Of a stretch of 64,000 nucleotides of DNA, positions 48,900 through 59,479 are shown one piece after another. Origin of the DNA: Litorilituus lipolyticus (lineage in GTDB: Bacteria; Pseudomonadota; Gammaproteobacteria; Enterobacterales; Alteromonadaceae); NCBI RefSeq assembly GCF_006439335.1, contig NZ_SAWY01000007.1:124001-188000 (forward strand), read 5' to 3'. Position 1 is the stretch's first letter. Each line of letters starts with the position of its first letter. Made by a program: the position numbers and the translations under genes. The notes beneath the pieces were generated by a model. That model was not told the DNA's origin. It was given only the letters and a program-made list of their open reading frames with translations, and searched no databases.

Positions 48900-48926
48900 G
48901 GCAAAGGCACGGAGTTGGCTTTTGCC
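48900..48926. repeat. Stable hairpin in the mreB-mreC spacer
   Basis: GGCAAAGGC and GGCTTTTGCC can pair to a 9-bp stem (one G-U, or its minus-strand equivalent) around a 9-nt loop. It lies in the 176-bp spacer that holds no gene and could slow polymerase or shape mRNA ends between mreB and mreC. No T-run follows, so I do not call a terminator. Such spacer palindromes are often dispersed repeats, but no second copy is in the window. Confidence 0.35.
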
Positions 48927-48981
48927 AATGAGTACCTTTAACGAAGTAATAGAGCTAAATAACAAAGAGAATTTATAGTTT

Positions 48982-50055
<1,074 letters not shown>

Positions 50056-50167
50056 TTAATTAAAGCGAGTGATCTTCACAATCACAGATCGAACAATCAT
50101 ACCTTAGTATTAAAGGAAAGTGTTGCTTTTTTTGATAGAAAACAAGCGATACCAAGAGAAAATACGT

Positions 50168-50205
50168 AAAAAAAAGTAACGGATAATATCACCATTACTT
50201 TTTTT
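50168..50205. terminator. Terminator of the msh operon
   Basis: The A-rich arm AAAAAAAAGTAA (50168-50179) can pair with TTACTTTTTTTT (50194-50205), a stem of about 11 bp. On the minus strand it lies downstream of the mshQ stop (50244) and ahead of the mreB start. The stem is AT-rich, so strength is moderate. Confidence 0.6.
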
Positions 50206-50243
50206 AATTATGAGTACATTATTCAACCAAATAACTTAATGGA

Positions 50244-53200
50244 TTATCTGTCTACTTCTCGTTGATAAATAATGCGATCATTGCCTCGGTATAAGCCAAA
50301 CGTTAGCGTAGCATTCGGGTTATCAATAAAGTTACCATCACCCGTCCAATCAAATTTCAACCAAGGCGGTACTTCATATTCGACTCGTAGTGCTCCTTGT
50401 CGATTAACTGGTGGTGGCGCTGAAAACTTCAATGCAGGGAAAGCGCCACTTTCTCTGTATACTCCTGCTGTAAATGCGGTAATACCATCCACACTTGCAT
50501 CGGTATGTTGAGGTTGTAAGTTATCGCCATTATTCAAGTCAACTAAACGATAATCCCATAAGGTTAGACCACCACTACCAATAGCACCTAAGGTCGTTTT
50601 ATTCGCAATTAATGGTACTAAGCAATTCTCAGCAGGGTTGTTAATGTAATCAACGCCATTAAAGTGTTGAATAAACATCGGCATAGGTAAATCTTGCGTT
50701 TCTGGTGCGAAGCTATTCTCCATAAGCCACCGTCCAAAGCGCACTTCTACCCCTTGCGTAACCACTTTCTCTATTGGCGTAATGCTAGCACTTGATCCTG
50801 CGTATAAAGCTACGTCATCGCTATCTATAATAGAGTCAATCTCAAATGGAATGTTTGCAGGAAATGGGACTAATTCTGAACGAGCATTATGCTCATAAAT
50901 AAAGTGATCTGTACTGTTAAAAGTATAAATTAACTCGCCATTGTTTGGGCCAACAACCGGATCATTTCCAGCATTCATTTCAGAAGTAATGTTGACTTTA
51001 TCATCGGCATCAACAGGAGATTCTCGTAATTGAATATCATCTTGAGTGGGCTCAAATATGGTAATACCTGCAGCCGTTAATTTTGTGAATCCTACTCCAG
51101 TATAGTTTTGTGTAACAACATCATTTAGGTTATACGCAGTAATCATAATTTCAGGTGCGTCTGCTGCTGCATAAGTGATAGCCCCTGTTGTTGCTCCACC
51201 TTGAGTGATGTTTTGTCCTGCATAGGCCCAGACTTCATTATTACAAACAGCATTATGATTAGCTGATAATGTGCCTGTATCATTTACCGTTTGTAAAAAA
51301 TATGCAGGAATAAAGCGGCCAACATTTTTTACTAAACCGTTTACAGCTCCAGCTCCTAAGTAATCATCATCATCGATTTTAATGCTGATATCAATAATAC
51401 CGACTTCACTAAATTTAAATTCATTTTCTAAAACACTATCACTCAATAAGTTAAATGTTTCTTGGGTAAAGTCACCTACATTTCCGGGCAAAGGAGCTGC
51501 TAAGGCATGACTAATGTCTAACTGCTCATTATCAAAATGCCGTGCAATAGTATTACCCGATACTGAGGTCAAATCATTAGGCTGACCATCATATGGTGAG
51601 CTAATATCTTGTCCGCTCGCCCACTGCACTGCTGTTGCAGTTAACGTAAAAGTTTCACCTGCGGTTTTAAATACCGAGCCATTAGGATCAGGTGCGCCCA
51701 AACCATCTTGTGAAATAGCACTGGCATCATTCAGATCAAATTTAAACGCAAACGGGCGCACAACAAACGGATTTGATGAAACCGACAAATCTAAATTTTC
51801 AGTGTTTCCTTCATCATCGAACACTTGCACCGTTTTTTGGGCATTAAGTATTAATTTACCGGCATCAGGGTAGTTAATATCAAAAAAAGCTTTTGATTCA
51901 GTATTAAAATGCAATTCAGAACTAGAAATTACCTCTGTGATCGGATGAGGGTTGCTATTACTTGTTAGTATTAACTCATTATTGCATTCACTGCTATCAC
52001 TATGACAAGTATATGAAAGGTTTATCGGTATATCACCACCATCAGGAAATAAGCCTACACATGCACCGCTATTATCATCGGTTTTAACGGCCTGTATAAA
52101 TAAATTACGAGCATTGTACTCAACATTGGATGGTTTTCCTGATAGTTGCGTAGGAATGCCATCACCTAATGCATTATCAATAATAAAGCCTGCGGCTTTA
52201 AAATCGACATCACATGGCGTTCCACTGGTATTTCTACATTCATAACCTTGAGCTAAACTTAACGCCGCGTTACCTACTAGAGTATGAGTATAATCAGTAT
52301 TAACACTCCCTCCGGAAAAGTTAATGGTCTTTTTAGCAGCACCATTAACTAATAAGTCGACGGTGAAATTGTCAGTATTTAAAGTGTTACAATCTACATC
52401 AGCACAAGCGCGAATGGTAATATTATCAGCTTGGCACGTTAGCCCTTCGCCATCTAAGGTATCTATTTCAAAATGATCTAAAATACTCTCACAGCCTGCA
52501 CTATCGTTCATATCTGTTTGTATTTCAGCAAGTGATAAAACTTTATTGTAAATTCTCACTTCATCATAGTCGCCACGAGAAGAGTAAGGTGACGCTATAA
52601 CAGAATTACCTGCTTGCGTATAATTGGAAGAGTTATCACCAAAAACAATACGATTAAGTTCACCCAAAGCACCATTAGTATTTCGAGTTTCTTGTATTCT
52701 TAAGGTCCCATCAACATAAATTGCAAAACTATCATTGCTAAAGTCCCATGATACTGTGACATAATACCAAGTATCCCTAACACGATTATTACTACCTTCA
52801 ATTAAGACAAAATCACTATCAGCAGAATCTTCAAAAGCAAACTTTAACCGTCCGTCTTGTTGAATTTCTAAGACAAAAAACTTATCAGGACCAGATATTA
52901 CCTTACTAGCATCAAAGAGTACTCGTTCATGCCCTTGATCCCAGTCAATTGAACTATTAAACCAAAAGCTTATTGTGCCTTGAATGCCAACTTCATTTAT
53001 TGTTGGGCCTGCTCTAAAGGCATCTGTTATACCGTTATAATCATTCCAGCTTTCGCTCTCAAAGCCTCGACAATACTTACCATCAGGTGTAGATAAACCA
53101 CCAAAAATGTTTTCTGCGTGATTATTGTTGCCACTGGTATCGTTTATTTGACTACTAAAATCTGTTTGTTCAAATTTATACTCAGCAATTAAAGAAGAAC

Positions 53201-55304
53201 AAGAAACAGGCGCTCTAGGAGTACCATCGTAATTATTCCCAGCCAATTGGTTGTTATATATCTCTTGTATTTTGCTTAGGGATAACGCTGAATCATAGAC
53301 TAGAAATTCATCTAAAGGTGCTCTAAACCCCTGTGGTGAACTTGTACCTACTTCATCAAACGAAGTACCAATATACTTGAGGGTGCCTGAAGGCATGCGA
53401 TTAACCGTATCAACTAACACACCATCAATGTAGAGTTGAGTTTGACCTGCACCGTAAACAAGCATAAGGTGGTGCCAGTTATTATCTAAGTTACCAAATT
53501 GGTAAGTACCGTCTGTTGAGCCAGTGCCATCATAAACACCCCATAACCAATTATTTTGGCCATCTAAATATAATAAATCCCCGCCTGCTTCCATCGCCCC
53601 TAAAACAAAATACCGATTACCATCAGTAGCGGTTGGCTTTTTAAACCAAGTCGAAACACTGTAGCTTGAAGGAAGCAATAGCGATGTCTCTACATGATGT
53701 TGCCCATCCACGATATCAACAGAATTCTCAATTTGACCGTTATAAGCTGTAGTTAAACCGTTTATTGCTGTTCCATGATGAGTACCAATACTATCAATCA
53801 CTTCTCCAGAAGTACCATTATAGCTACATTGATCAAAGGTATATTCGAGTATTGGCGCTATAGCAGGAACCTCATCACAAAAACCGTGAGGATTAAAGTT
53901 ATTCAAGTCTGACGTTGAGAATTTAAACTCGCTATCTGATTCAACAACCAGCTTATCTGTCTCAACTGTAATAGCGCCACTAATTTCTACTTCTTCATTA
54001 ATTTTTATCTCTGGCGATACAAGATATAGAAAAGCCTTAATCTCTGACTCTTTTCCAATTTCTATCTTAGTATCACTTTCAATAACAACCAAAACATTTG
54101 CTGGTAAGCCTGATGAGTTTATTTCAGTATTATCAGGCAGAATCACATCATTTGAACTCTTAATATAAACTACAGCCGTTCCGCTGCTATCACCATAAGT
54201 CACCTGAGTATTGCTATTATTCCAACTATTGAAAAAGTTATAATCAGTATCTGATAATGAATTAGAATTAAAACTGCCTAGGTTCACTCCACCAGATGGT
54301 ATGGTAGGGATTCGAGCTTCTGTAACAGCAATAACATCAGCTTTACTACATGTAATGCCATTACATTCACTAGTATCTTTAAATTCACTATCACTATTTA
54401 ACGCAGTGATTGTACCGAACGGGTTTAATCCTGGGAATAGTACATCACAACTGGGAGGAGGGGCGACATAGGGTGTAATAACACCATTACCAAAATGATC
54501 TCTGATGGAGGCATTCGTCGAGCCATCTATAAATAAATTAAGGTCCCTTGTAGTATTGTCTCCAACATCGAATGTGTTTATAGAAATAGTCGTTGACAAT
54601 GTATTTGCTGCAATTGTTGCTGTTCCAGATGCACCGTTATAATGCGTACCTGCCAGAGCCGTATTATTCAAGGTTTGATAATTAAAAGTAACGTTATTAG
54701 TTAAGGTTGAAGATAGTGATACCGTAAAACTTAAAGTCTCTCCTTGCTGAACTGTATCATCAGAAATCGTTAAATATACACCTGAATCACCCTCGTTTGA
54801 TCCTCCTCCTGTATTACCTCCTGAATTACCATTTCCTGCATTGCCCCAGTTTCCAGTACCATCAGGTGATCTTCTATAATCATGTGAATTTGATACTGAT
54901 GCAGTCCAATCATATGTAAGGTTACAACTATTATCTCGCTGAGCTGTATAACCAACACTTAAATAATCAATAGTGTTACCACTACTATCTGTCATTAAAA
55001 TATCAAAAGCTTCATTGCTTGGAATAAAGCTTGTGGGAATTAAAAGGTAAACATCATTTGATAATACGCCTGATGAGAGTGGTAACGGACCACTACACTC
55101 CCCTTTTTTACTTCTACATATCTGTACAGACCAAGTATTGTAGGTTGAAGCTGGTATTGATGCATCTAACAATTTGATTTCTATAAAACCAACTTTGCCT
55201 GCTTCGTTTAGGGTTACAAAGCTCATAAAGTCTGAGCAAACAGCAAGAACCTGTGTACTCAACAGTATAAGTGAAAGGCATATTGCTTTGATATACAGTT
55301 TCAC
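50244..55304 (-). CDS. mshQ: MSHA pilus biogenesis protein MshQ (giant multidomain, LamG-containing)
   Basis: The protein has 1686 residues with a signal peptide (about 1-21). A Gly/Asn-rich linker at about 150-175 is followed by a Calx-beta-like domain (about 175-285) and a beta region with Cys pairs. Two laminin-G-like (concanavalin fold) domains follow at about 485-695 and 705-935. The C-terminal ~700 residues match the DUF6701 part of MshQ. LamG domains bind carbohydrate or protein, so the protein could be a tip adhesin. It follows mshP with no gap in the msh locus. Domain limits were placed by eye. Confidence 0.85.
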   Translation of the reverse strand: MKLYIKAICLSLILLSTQVLAVCSDFMSFVTLNEAGKVGFIEIKLLDASIPASTYNTWSVQICRSKKGECSGPLPLSSGVLSNDVYLLIPTSFIPSNEAFDILMTDSSGNTIDYLSVGYTAQRDNSCNLTYDWTASVSNSHDYRRSPDGTGNWGNAGNGNSGGNTGGGSNEGDSGVYLTISDDTVQQGETLSFTVSLSSTLTNNVTFNYQTLNNTALAGTHYNGASGTATIAANTLSTTISINTFDVGDNTTRDLNLFIDGSTNASIRDHFGNGVITPYVAPPPSCDVLFPGLNPFGTITALNSDSEFKDTSECNGITCSKADVIAVTEARIPTIPSGGVNLGSFNSNSLSDTDYNFFNSWNNSNTQVTYGDSSGTAVVYIKSSNDVILPDNTEINSSGLPANVLVVIESDTKIEIGKESEIKAFLYLVSPEIKINEEVEISGAITVETDKLVVESDSEFKFSTSDLNNFNPHGFCDEVPAIAPILEYTFDQCSYNGTSGEVIDSIGTHHGTAINGLTTAYNGQIENSVDIVDGQHHVETSLLLPSSYSVSTWFKKPTATDGNRYFVLGAMEAGGDLLYLDGQNNWLWGVYDGTGSTDGTYQFGNLDNNWHHLMLVYGAGQTQLYIDGVLVDTVNRMPSGTLKYIGTSFDEVGTSSPQGFRAPLDEFLVYDSALSLSKIQEIYNNQLAGNNYDGTPRAPVSCSSLIAEYKFEQTDFSSQINDTSGNNNHAENIFGGLSTPDGKYCRGFESESWNDYNGITDAFRAGPTINEVGIQGTISFWFNSSIDWDQGHERVLFDASKVISGPDKFFVLEIQQDGRLKFAFEDSADSDFVLIEGSNNRVRDTWYYVTVSWDFSNDSFAIYVDGTLRIQETRNTNGALGELNRIVFGDNSSNYTQAGNSVIASPYSSRGDYDEVRIYNKVLSLAEIQTDMNDSAGCESILDHFEIDTLDGEGLTCQADNITIRACADVDCNTLNTDNFTVDLLVNGAAKKTINFSGGSVNTDYTHTLVGNAALSLAQGYECRNTSGTPCDVDFKAAGFIIDNALGDGIPTQLSGKPSNVEYNARNLFIQAVKTDDNSGACVGLFPDGGDIPINLSYTCHSDSSECNNELILTSNSNPHPITEVISSSELHFNTESKAFFDINYPDAGKLILNAQKTVQVFDDEGNTENLDLSVSSNPFVVRPFAFKFDLNDASAISQDGLGAPDPNGSVFKTAGETFTLTATAVQWASGQDISSPYDGQPNDLTSVSGNTIARHFDNEQLDISHALAAPLPGNVGDFTQETFNLLSDSVLENEFKFSEVGIIDISIKIDDDDYLGAGAVNGLVKNVGRFIPAYFLQTVNDTGTLSANHNAVCNNEVWAYAGQNITQGGATTGAITYAAADAPEIMITAYNLNDVVTQNYTGVGFTKLTAAGITIFEPTQDDIQLRESPVDADDKVNITSEMNAGNDPVVGPNNGELIYTFNSTDHFIYEHNARSELVPFPANIPFEIDSIIDSDDVALYAGSSASITPIEKVVTQGVEVRFGRWLMENSFAPETQDLPMPMFIQHFNGVDYINNPAENCLVPLIANKTTLGAIGSGGLTLWDYRLVDLNNGDNLQPQHTDASVDGITAFTAGVYRESGAFPALKFSAPPPVNRQGALRVEYEVPPWLKFDWTGDGNFIDNPNATLTFGLYRGNDRIIYQREVDR

Positions 55305-55733
55305 TTACAAACTCCTCGCTTCTACTTGAATTGTACGACTACTGCGAACAACACCAATTGATTGATCAGCAATCGCACTACTACCACACTCCCCAGTACT
55401 TGTTAAACGATAGTAGTTCACCATTTCGTGTGTGTTGTACAAATTGCAATTTACCATCGCTCGACAATGATCTAAGCCGTCAACGCCCGATAAATCATAA
55501 GTATCATCAGCAGGACATGCATTAGCTCCATTTAAGGGAAAGGTTAACTGTAGATGGGCCTGCATACCCGAATTAGCTGCCATTAGTGCCCGAGTGCCTA
55601 TGACTTCTTGGGCAATAGTTTCGCTACTTGTCGATAGTACTTTCACTAAAGCACTACCTAACAGTAAAAGCACTATGATAATAAATAATGACAGCATAAG
55701 TGCACTCCCCTGCTGAGAGTGCGATTGGGTCAT
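55305..55733 (-). CDS. mshP: MSHA biogenesis protein MshP
   Basis: The protein has about 142 residues. The N-terminus SQQGSALMLSLFIIIVLLLLG (split) is the PilX-like minor-pilin type seen in MshP, with a hydrophobic helix without the usual Phe-Thr. Conserved cysteines follow in pairs. The start at 55733 (MTQSHSQQGS) resembles known MshP better than the upstream ATG at 55769, but the latter cannot be excluded. It is directly followed by mshQ. Confidence 0.82.
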   Translation of the reverse strand: MTQSHSQQGSALMLSLFIIIVLLLLGSALVKVLSTSSETIAQEVIGTRALMAANSGMQAHLQLTFPLNGANACPADDTYDLSGVDGLDHCRAMVNCNLYNTHEMVNYYRLTSTGECGSSAIADQSIGVVRSSRTIQVEARSL

Positions 55734-55907
55734 ATATCTCTGCCTGAAATGAGCGTTATACTTCATCATAATTTAGCTCTACTACCTGGCTCCGTAATAT
55801 ACTGTTAATTCACTTTATTCTATAAGAACAAAAATCTGTTATTTATTAAAAGGTAACGCTATCTGTCTGACTTAGCAATATTTCTAACTTAGAACTACAT
55901 ATGATTG

Positions 55908-56798
55908 CTATGGAACATTATTAATATGTACTGCATTATCAAACACGACACGCTCTCCCTCACGGGTAAAAATGAGCTTAATTTGAATAACCGCATTACG
56001 TTGTAAAGTGGCATTCACTACAGTAAATGGTAGCTCTCCTTGAGTGTAAGCAAGACTTTCAGCCATTAAGCTCCTACTAGCACCCAAGGCTAGTAAATCA
56101 TTTGAACCTAGCTGATTTTGCAGCAAATAATAGTTACTAAAGCGCTCTATTTTAGCCTCGCCACCAGTTAAAATGACACAATAGGAAATTGGAGAATTAA
56201 TAATATAAGCACGGCTTGTGGGTGAATGCGCAGCAAAACTTTCTGCACTATCTAATGTCAAAGTTGCCACCTGAGAGGGCGCTATTGGCAAAGTGTAACT
56301 ATCAAGTGAGAAGCGTTTGTTGTTATTGCTATTATAAATATCTTGCCCCAAGACATTCGTTGGGTATACCGCTATGGAGTCGTTGCAATTAGCACAGACA
56401 TAATCATTACCATCAATATCAATAAATGGGATGACCTCTAATGTATCACTATTTTGTGGGCTTACAGGAATATCAGTATATACCGTACTTGCTACTATAG
56501 GAGTGAACTCCAAGCATTGCTCAGTGACAGTATTAATTTGTCGTATACTATTAGGTACTGCATTTCGTAATTCTCGATTAAGCCTTTCAACAACAAAGCG
56601 CGCACTTGAAATCAACTCATCTCGTTCACTTACATTTAAGTAAGTTTGAGTGGTTAACTTTATAAAACCTGTAATACCCACTGCCATTACCCCAAGTAGG
56701 ATAATAACAATAATAAGTTCCATTAGAGTAAAGCCTGCGCTTTGCTTAAATAAAGGCCTATGTTTATGCATAAAAGATTGAACTGATTTTTTCATCAA
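55908..56798 (-). CDS. mshO: Prepilin-type protein MshO
   Basis: The protein has 296 residues. The type IV prepilin signature SAGFTLMELIIVIILLGV (cleavage after Gly) precedes a globular domain with a cysteine pair (CANC). It is a minor pseudopilin of MSHA. It overlaps the mshD stop by 4 bp and leaves a 138-bp spacer before mshP in which I see no gene. Confidence 0.88.
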   Translation of the reverse strand: MMKKSVQSFMHKHRPLFKQSAGFTLMELIIVIILLGVMAVGITGFIKLTTQTYLNVSERDELISSARFVVERLNRELRNAVPNSIRQINTVTEQCLEFTPIVASTVYTDIPVSPQNSDTLEVIPFIDIDGNDYVCANCNDSIAVYPTNVLGQDIYNSNNNKRFSLDSYTLPIAPSQVATLTLDSAESFAAHSPTSRAYIINSPISYCVILTGGEAKIERFSNYYLLQNQLGSNDLLALGASRSLMAESLAYTQGELPFTVVNATLQRNAVIQIKLIFTREGERVVFDNAVHINNVP

Positions 56799-57376
56799 AA
56801 GTTCGCCTTATGGCTAGCAAACTCAATATCAGTCCCTAAAGGAGTAGTTACTACTACGGTTATTTTTTTGGCATTTATCGCCGCTAAACCTAAATCCCCG
56901 CCGGCGTATTCAACTGAAACATTAAGATCAAAACTGGTATAACCAGAATCTAAACCTGCATTTATCGCGTTTACTTTTAAGGTAAAACCGTCAAAGTCAT
57001 CAACATCATCAAAGGTATTTACATCATTAGGGTCTTCGCCATCATTATCTCGACCATCAACACCATTATCAGGGCCTAGCGCTATAGAGCATGCAGGTTG
57101 ATCCACTTCTCCACAGCGATGTCTACCACCAGCCATATCAGAGCGATTATCATATGCCCGACTATTAATATCATTCATTAAACTTTGTGCTAGCTCTGCT
57201 GCTTTAATTTGCAAAATAGCATCGGCACTTTGCTCTTCAGTTGGCGCTATTAAGGTAGAAATAATAGAGAGTGAAATCGCTAATACCACAATGGATAAAA
57301 TGATTTCTATTAAAGTAAACCCTCGGTTTTTTGGTTTAACCTGTTGCGAAAGAAGCTTGTTTTTATTACAGGCCAT
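56795..57376 (-). CDS. mshD: Prepilin-type protein MshD
   Basis: The protein has 193 residues. The prepilin motif NRGFTLIEIILSIVVLAISLS is at about 18-38 after a basic leader. A Cys-containing segment (RHRCGEVDQPAC) and an Asp/Asn-rich GPDNGVDGRDNDGED stretch, which could bind calcium, follow. Its start overlaps mshC by 11 bp. The order C-D-O-P-Q matches Vibrio and Shewanella msh loci. Confidence 0.88.
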   Translation of the reverse strand: MACNKNKLLSQQVKPKNRGFTLIEIILSIVVLAISLSIISTLIAPTEEQSADAILQIKAAELAQSLMNDINSRAYDNRSDMAGGRHRCGEVDQPACSIALGPDNGVDGRDNDGEDPNDVNTFDDVDDFDGFTLKVNAINAGLDSGYTSFDLNVSVEYAGGDLGLAAINAKKITVVVTTPLGTDIEFASHKANF

Positions 57377-57869
57377 GAATATAGCCCTCAGGTTCTATTT
57401 GTATCGACAGTGTTTCCACACCACTGGCTACGTCAATTGTACAACCATTACCGCAGCCACCAAGAGGCCGACCTAACCAATCAAAAGCGATTACGGCATT
57501 TCCGACAAATGACACACTAAAAGTAATATTATATCGGCTATTAACTACATGCCCCGTGATATCTTTGTCTTCATGCCAATCACCATCAAGGGTAATATCA
57601 TCACAATCATTACGATTTGGCACACCGTAACGAGTATTTTCAATAATTAAATGGTGGCAATAATTATTACCCGAGGCTATATCTTGACGAGTTTGCTGCA
57701 TGGCACGCTGCTGTGTTAAGCGTAGCGCTGAAATTAACTGCGCCCTATGACTATGCGCTTCATAAGCATTAGTGCCATCAAATTTAGGTAGCACATTAAC
57801 CGCTAATATCCCTAGCAAGATAATAACGGTCACAAGTTCAACTAAGGTAAAACCAGATTGAGATTTCAT
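57366..57869 (-). CDS. mshC: Prepilin-type protein MshC
   Basis: The protein has 167 residues. The prepilin motif QSGFTLVELVTVIILLGILA is at the very N-terminus, followed by PKFDGTNAYEAHSHRAQ and a Cys pair GGCGNGCTID. It is a minor pilin. It is the first gene after the strong hairpin that follows mshA, 103 nt downstream of the mshA stop. Confidence 0.88.
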   Translation of the reverse strand: MKSQSGFTLVELVTVIILLGILAVNVLPKFDGTNAYEAHSHRAQLISALRLTQQRAMQQTRQDIASGNNYCHHLIIENTRYGVPNRNDCDDITLDGDWHEDKDITGHVVNSRYNITFSVSFVGNAVIAFDWLGRPLGGCGNGCTIDVASGVETLSIQIEPEGYIHGL

Positions 57870-57928
57870 GTACTTAATTATACAGCATAAACAAAGTTAT
57901 ATTTTTAACAAAATAAGGCAGTTAAAGC

Positions 57929-57957
57929 AAAAAAGGAGAGCCGAAGCTCTCCTTTTT
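57929..57957 (-). terminator. Strong UUCG-loop terminator directly after mshA
   Basis: Read on the minus strand, an 11-bp stem AAAAAGGAGAG/CTCTCCTTTTT closes the extra-stable loop C-UUCG-G and ends in T residues. It begins 15 nt after the mshA stop and sits in front of mshC. It should set the pilin operon apart from the minor-pilin genes, or allow partial read-through so mshA mRNA is more abundant. Confidence 0.92.
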
Positions 57958-57971
57958 GAAAATAAGCTACA

Positions 57972-58514
57972 TTAGATACATGGTATGTGACTAATGGTAG
58001 GTTCAGTATTTGCTGCAATAGGCATAGTGTAATATGCAATACAGTTAACATCTGCTGAAGGTACATCATTAGCAGGTAAGCCTCCAGTTAGATCAGCTGG
58101 AATTTTATTAGCTGGATGAATGATTACAGTATTAGCAACTGAAGCTACATCAAAAGTGAAATCATTGCTGTTTAAATCTACAATTTTATTCCACTCGGCT
58201 TCAGTATCGTCAGGATAACCATACTCTAACTGAACTGTATTACCTGCGCCATCAACGACTACCGTTGCATTAGCATCACCACCTGAAAATGATAAGTCAT
58301 CATTTCCGGCAATTAACGATTTACTATGTACTAATGCTGAAGCGCTAGATAATGCAGCTTCAACACCTTGCATAGTTGCTGTTTGTGCATCATCTTGTAA
58401 ATTAATAAATTTTGGCGCCGCTGTAACCGCTAAAATACCAAGGATAACAATTACCACTACTAATTCTATTAACGTAAAACCTTGTTGTGCTTTATTTTTC
58501 ATTGAATACTTCAT
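57972..58514 (-). CDS. mshA: MSHA major pilin MshA
   Basis: The protein has 180 residues. The leader KYSMKNKAQQG is cleaved ahead of Phe in GFTLIELVVVIVILGILAV (split). The C-terminal domain ends with a cysteine pair (NCIAYY ... PCI), the disulfide loop of type IV pilins. It polymerises into the surface pilus used for attachment and near-surface motility. The terminator immediately downstream and the upstream RBS (AGGG) fit a highly expressed structural gene. Pilin sequence beyond the N-terminus is variable, so the distinction from mshB rests on order and C-terminal loop. Confidence 0.88.
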   Translation of the reverse strand: MKYSMKNKAQQGFTLIELVVVIVILGILAVTAAPKFINLQDDAQTATMQGVEAALSSASALVHSKSLIAGNDDLSFSGGDANATVVVDGAGNTVQLEYGYPDDTEAEWNKIVDLNSNDFTFDVASVANTVIIHPANKIPADLTGGLPANDVPSADVNCIAYYTMPIAANTEPTISHIPCI

Positions 58515-58584
58515 TTTAAGCCCTATACATCTTTAAAAATCATTAAAAAATACTATCTATAAAATAGTCTTTAACGTCAAGTAC

Positions 58585-59265
58585 TTATGGCGTATTAACG
58601 TAAACTACCACTTCACTATTTGCCGCATTGTAAGTGAAATTATTGCCAACAGCAGTACTGCCTCCAGGGGTTACAAAGCTTCCTGCTGCATTTTTATCTA
58701 AAGATTCTTTCAAGTAGAACACGCAGCCGGTAAAACTCTGCACCACACCAGCAGAATCAGTTAATTCAACGTTAGTTGTATCTGCTAAGTAATCTATACT
58801 TAATGCTGGATTATTCAAATCAGCTACCGCAGATGAAACACTCGGTGGCTGTGCAAAAACTCCCTGCCACAATTCAATACAACGAGCATTTGTCATGTCT
58901 GCTGTACTTGCGTTTCCATTAACAAGCCCGACGGGATAACCAGGACGTATACTTTTTGTATTAGGTGTTGGTGGAGTTGTTAATGCAAAAAAACTACCTT
59001 CATAATCAACACGATTCACATTAGCAGCCGTTGGTCGACCTTCTGCTTCCCATTGTGCTCTAACTAAAGAAACACCTGTTGCAAAGCCACCGGCCATACC
59101 TTCAATATTGGCTTGTTTAGCTTGATCCGTTAAATCTAAAAATTTAGGAATAGCCGTAACTGCGAGAAAGCCTAAAATGACAACAACAATCACTAATTCG
59201 ATTAAGGTAAAACCACGCTGTTTATTTAATTTTTTCACACTATGTTGAGAAAACACTTTATTCAT
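58585..59265 (-). CDS. mshB: MshB pilin-like protein
   Basis: The protein has 226 residues. The leader of 17 residues precedes GFTLIELVIVVVILGFLAV (split). The mature part (AQWEAEGRPTAANV) and cysteine pair (RCIELW ... TGCVFYL) are pilin-like. It is directly upstream of mshA (70 nt), as in other msh loci. A GAGG ribosome binding site precedes the ATG. The 214-bp region upstream carries two palindromes and probably the pilin promoter. Confidence 0.85.
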   Translation of the reverse strand: MNKVFSQHSVKKLNKQRGFTLIELVIVVVILGFLAVTAIPKFLDLTDQAKQANIEGMAGGFATGVSLVRAQWEAEGRPTAANVNRVDYEGSFFALTTPPTPNTKSIRPGYPVGLVNGNASTADMTNARCIELWQGVFAQPPSVSSAVADLNNPALSIDYLADTTNVELTDSAGVVQSFTGCVFYLKESLDKNAAGSFVTPGGSTAVGNNFTYNAANSEVVVYVNTP

Positions 59266-59316
59266 ATGAGCCTCACAAGCCTTGATATTCGATCGTTAAC
59301 ACCATTGTAACAACGT

Positions 59317-59345
59317 TTAATTAAATAAGTCACTTATTTAATTAA
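59317..59345. promoter_or_regulatory. Perfect 29-bp palindrome ahead of mshB
   Basis: TTAATTAAATAAGT (59317-59330) and ACTTATTTAATTAA (59332-59345) are 14-bp perfect inverted arms around a single C. It lies 51 nt ahead of the mshB ATG. A one-base spacer suits a dimeric protein operator more than an RNA hairpin loop, though an RNA stem of about 12 bp with a slightly larger loop is possible. Confidence 0.6.
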
Positions 59346-59365
59346 CAGAAACCTCTTTAAGAACA

Positions 59366-59383
59366 AATTACTACCAAGTAATT
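59366..59383. promoter_or_regulatory. Second inverted repeat in the mshB upstream region
   Basis: AATTACT (59366-59372) and AGTAATT (59377-59383) are 7-bp perfect arms around ACCA. It is 20 bp further upstream of the long palindrome, so the two could form a composite operator. Function is not known. Confidence 0.4.
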
Positions 59384-59479
59384 ACGACAAACAACATTTT
59401 CAATCTTATAGTCTCAGTGTAGCGTATTTTTTTGCGGCTAACGATTTAGTTAGAACTTGCTTCTCTGAGTTTTATTTCA

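Noticed and set aside
48904..48920. GGCAC-N5-TGGC with -24/-12-like spacing on the plus strand, a possible sigma-54 promoter
   Set aside because: It points into the antisense of mreB with no plus-strand gene downstream, lacks the T before GG and the second T of TTGC, and overlaps a hairpin that explains the sequence.
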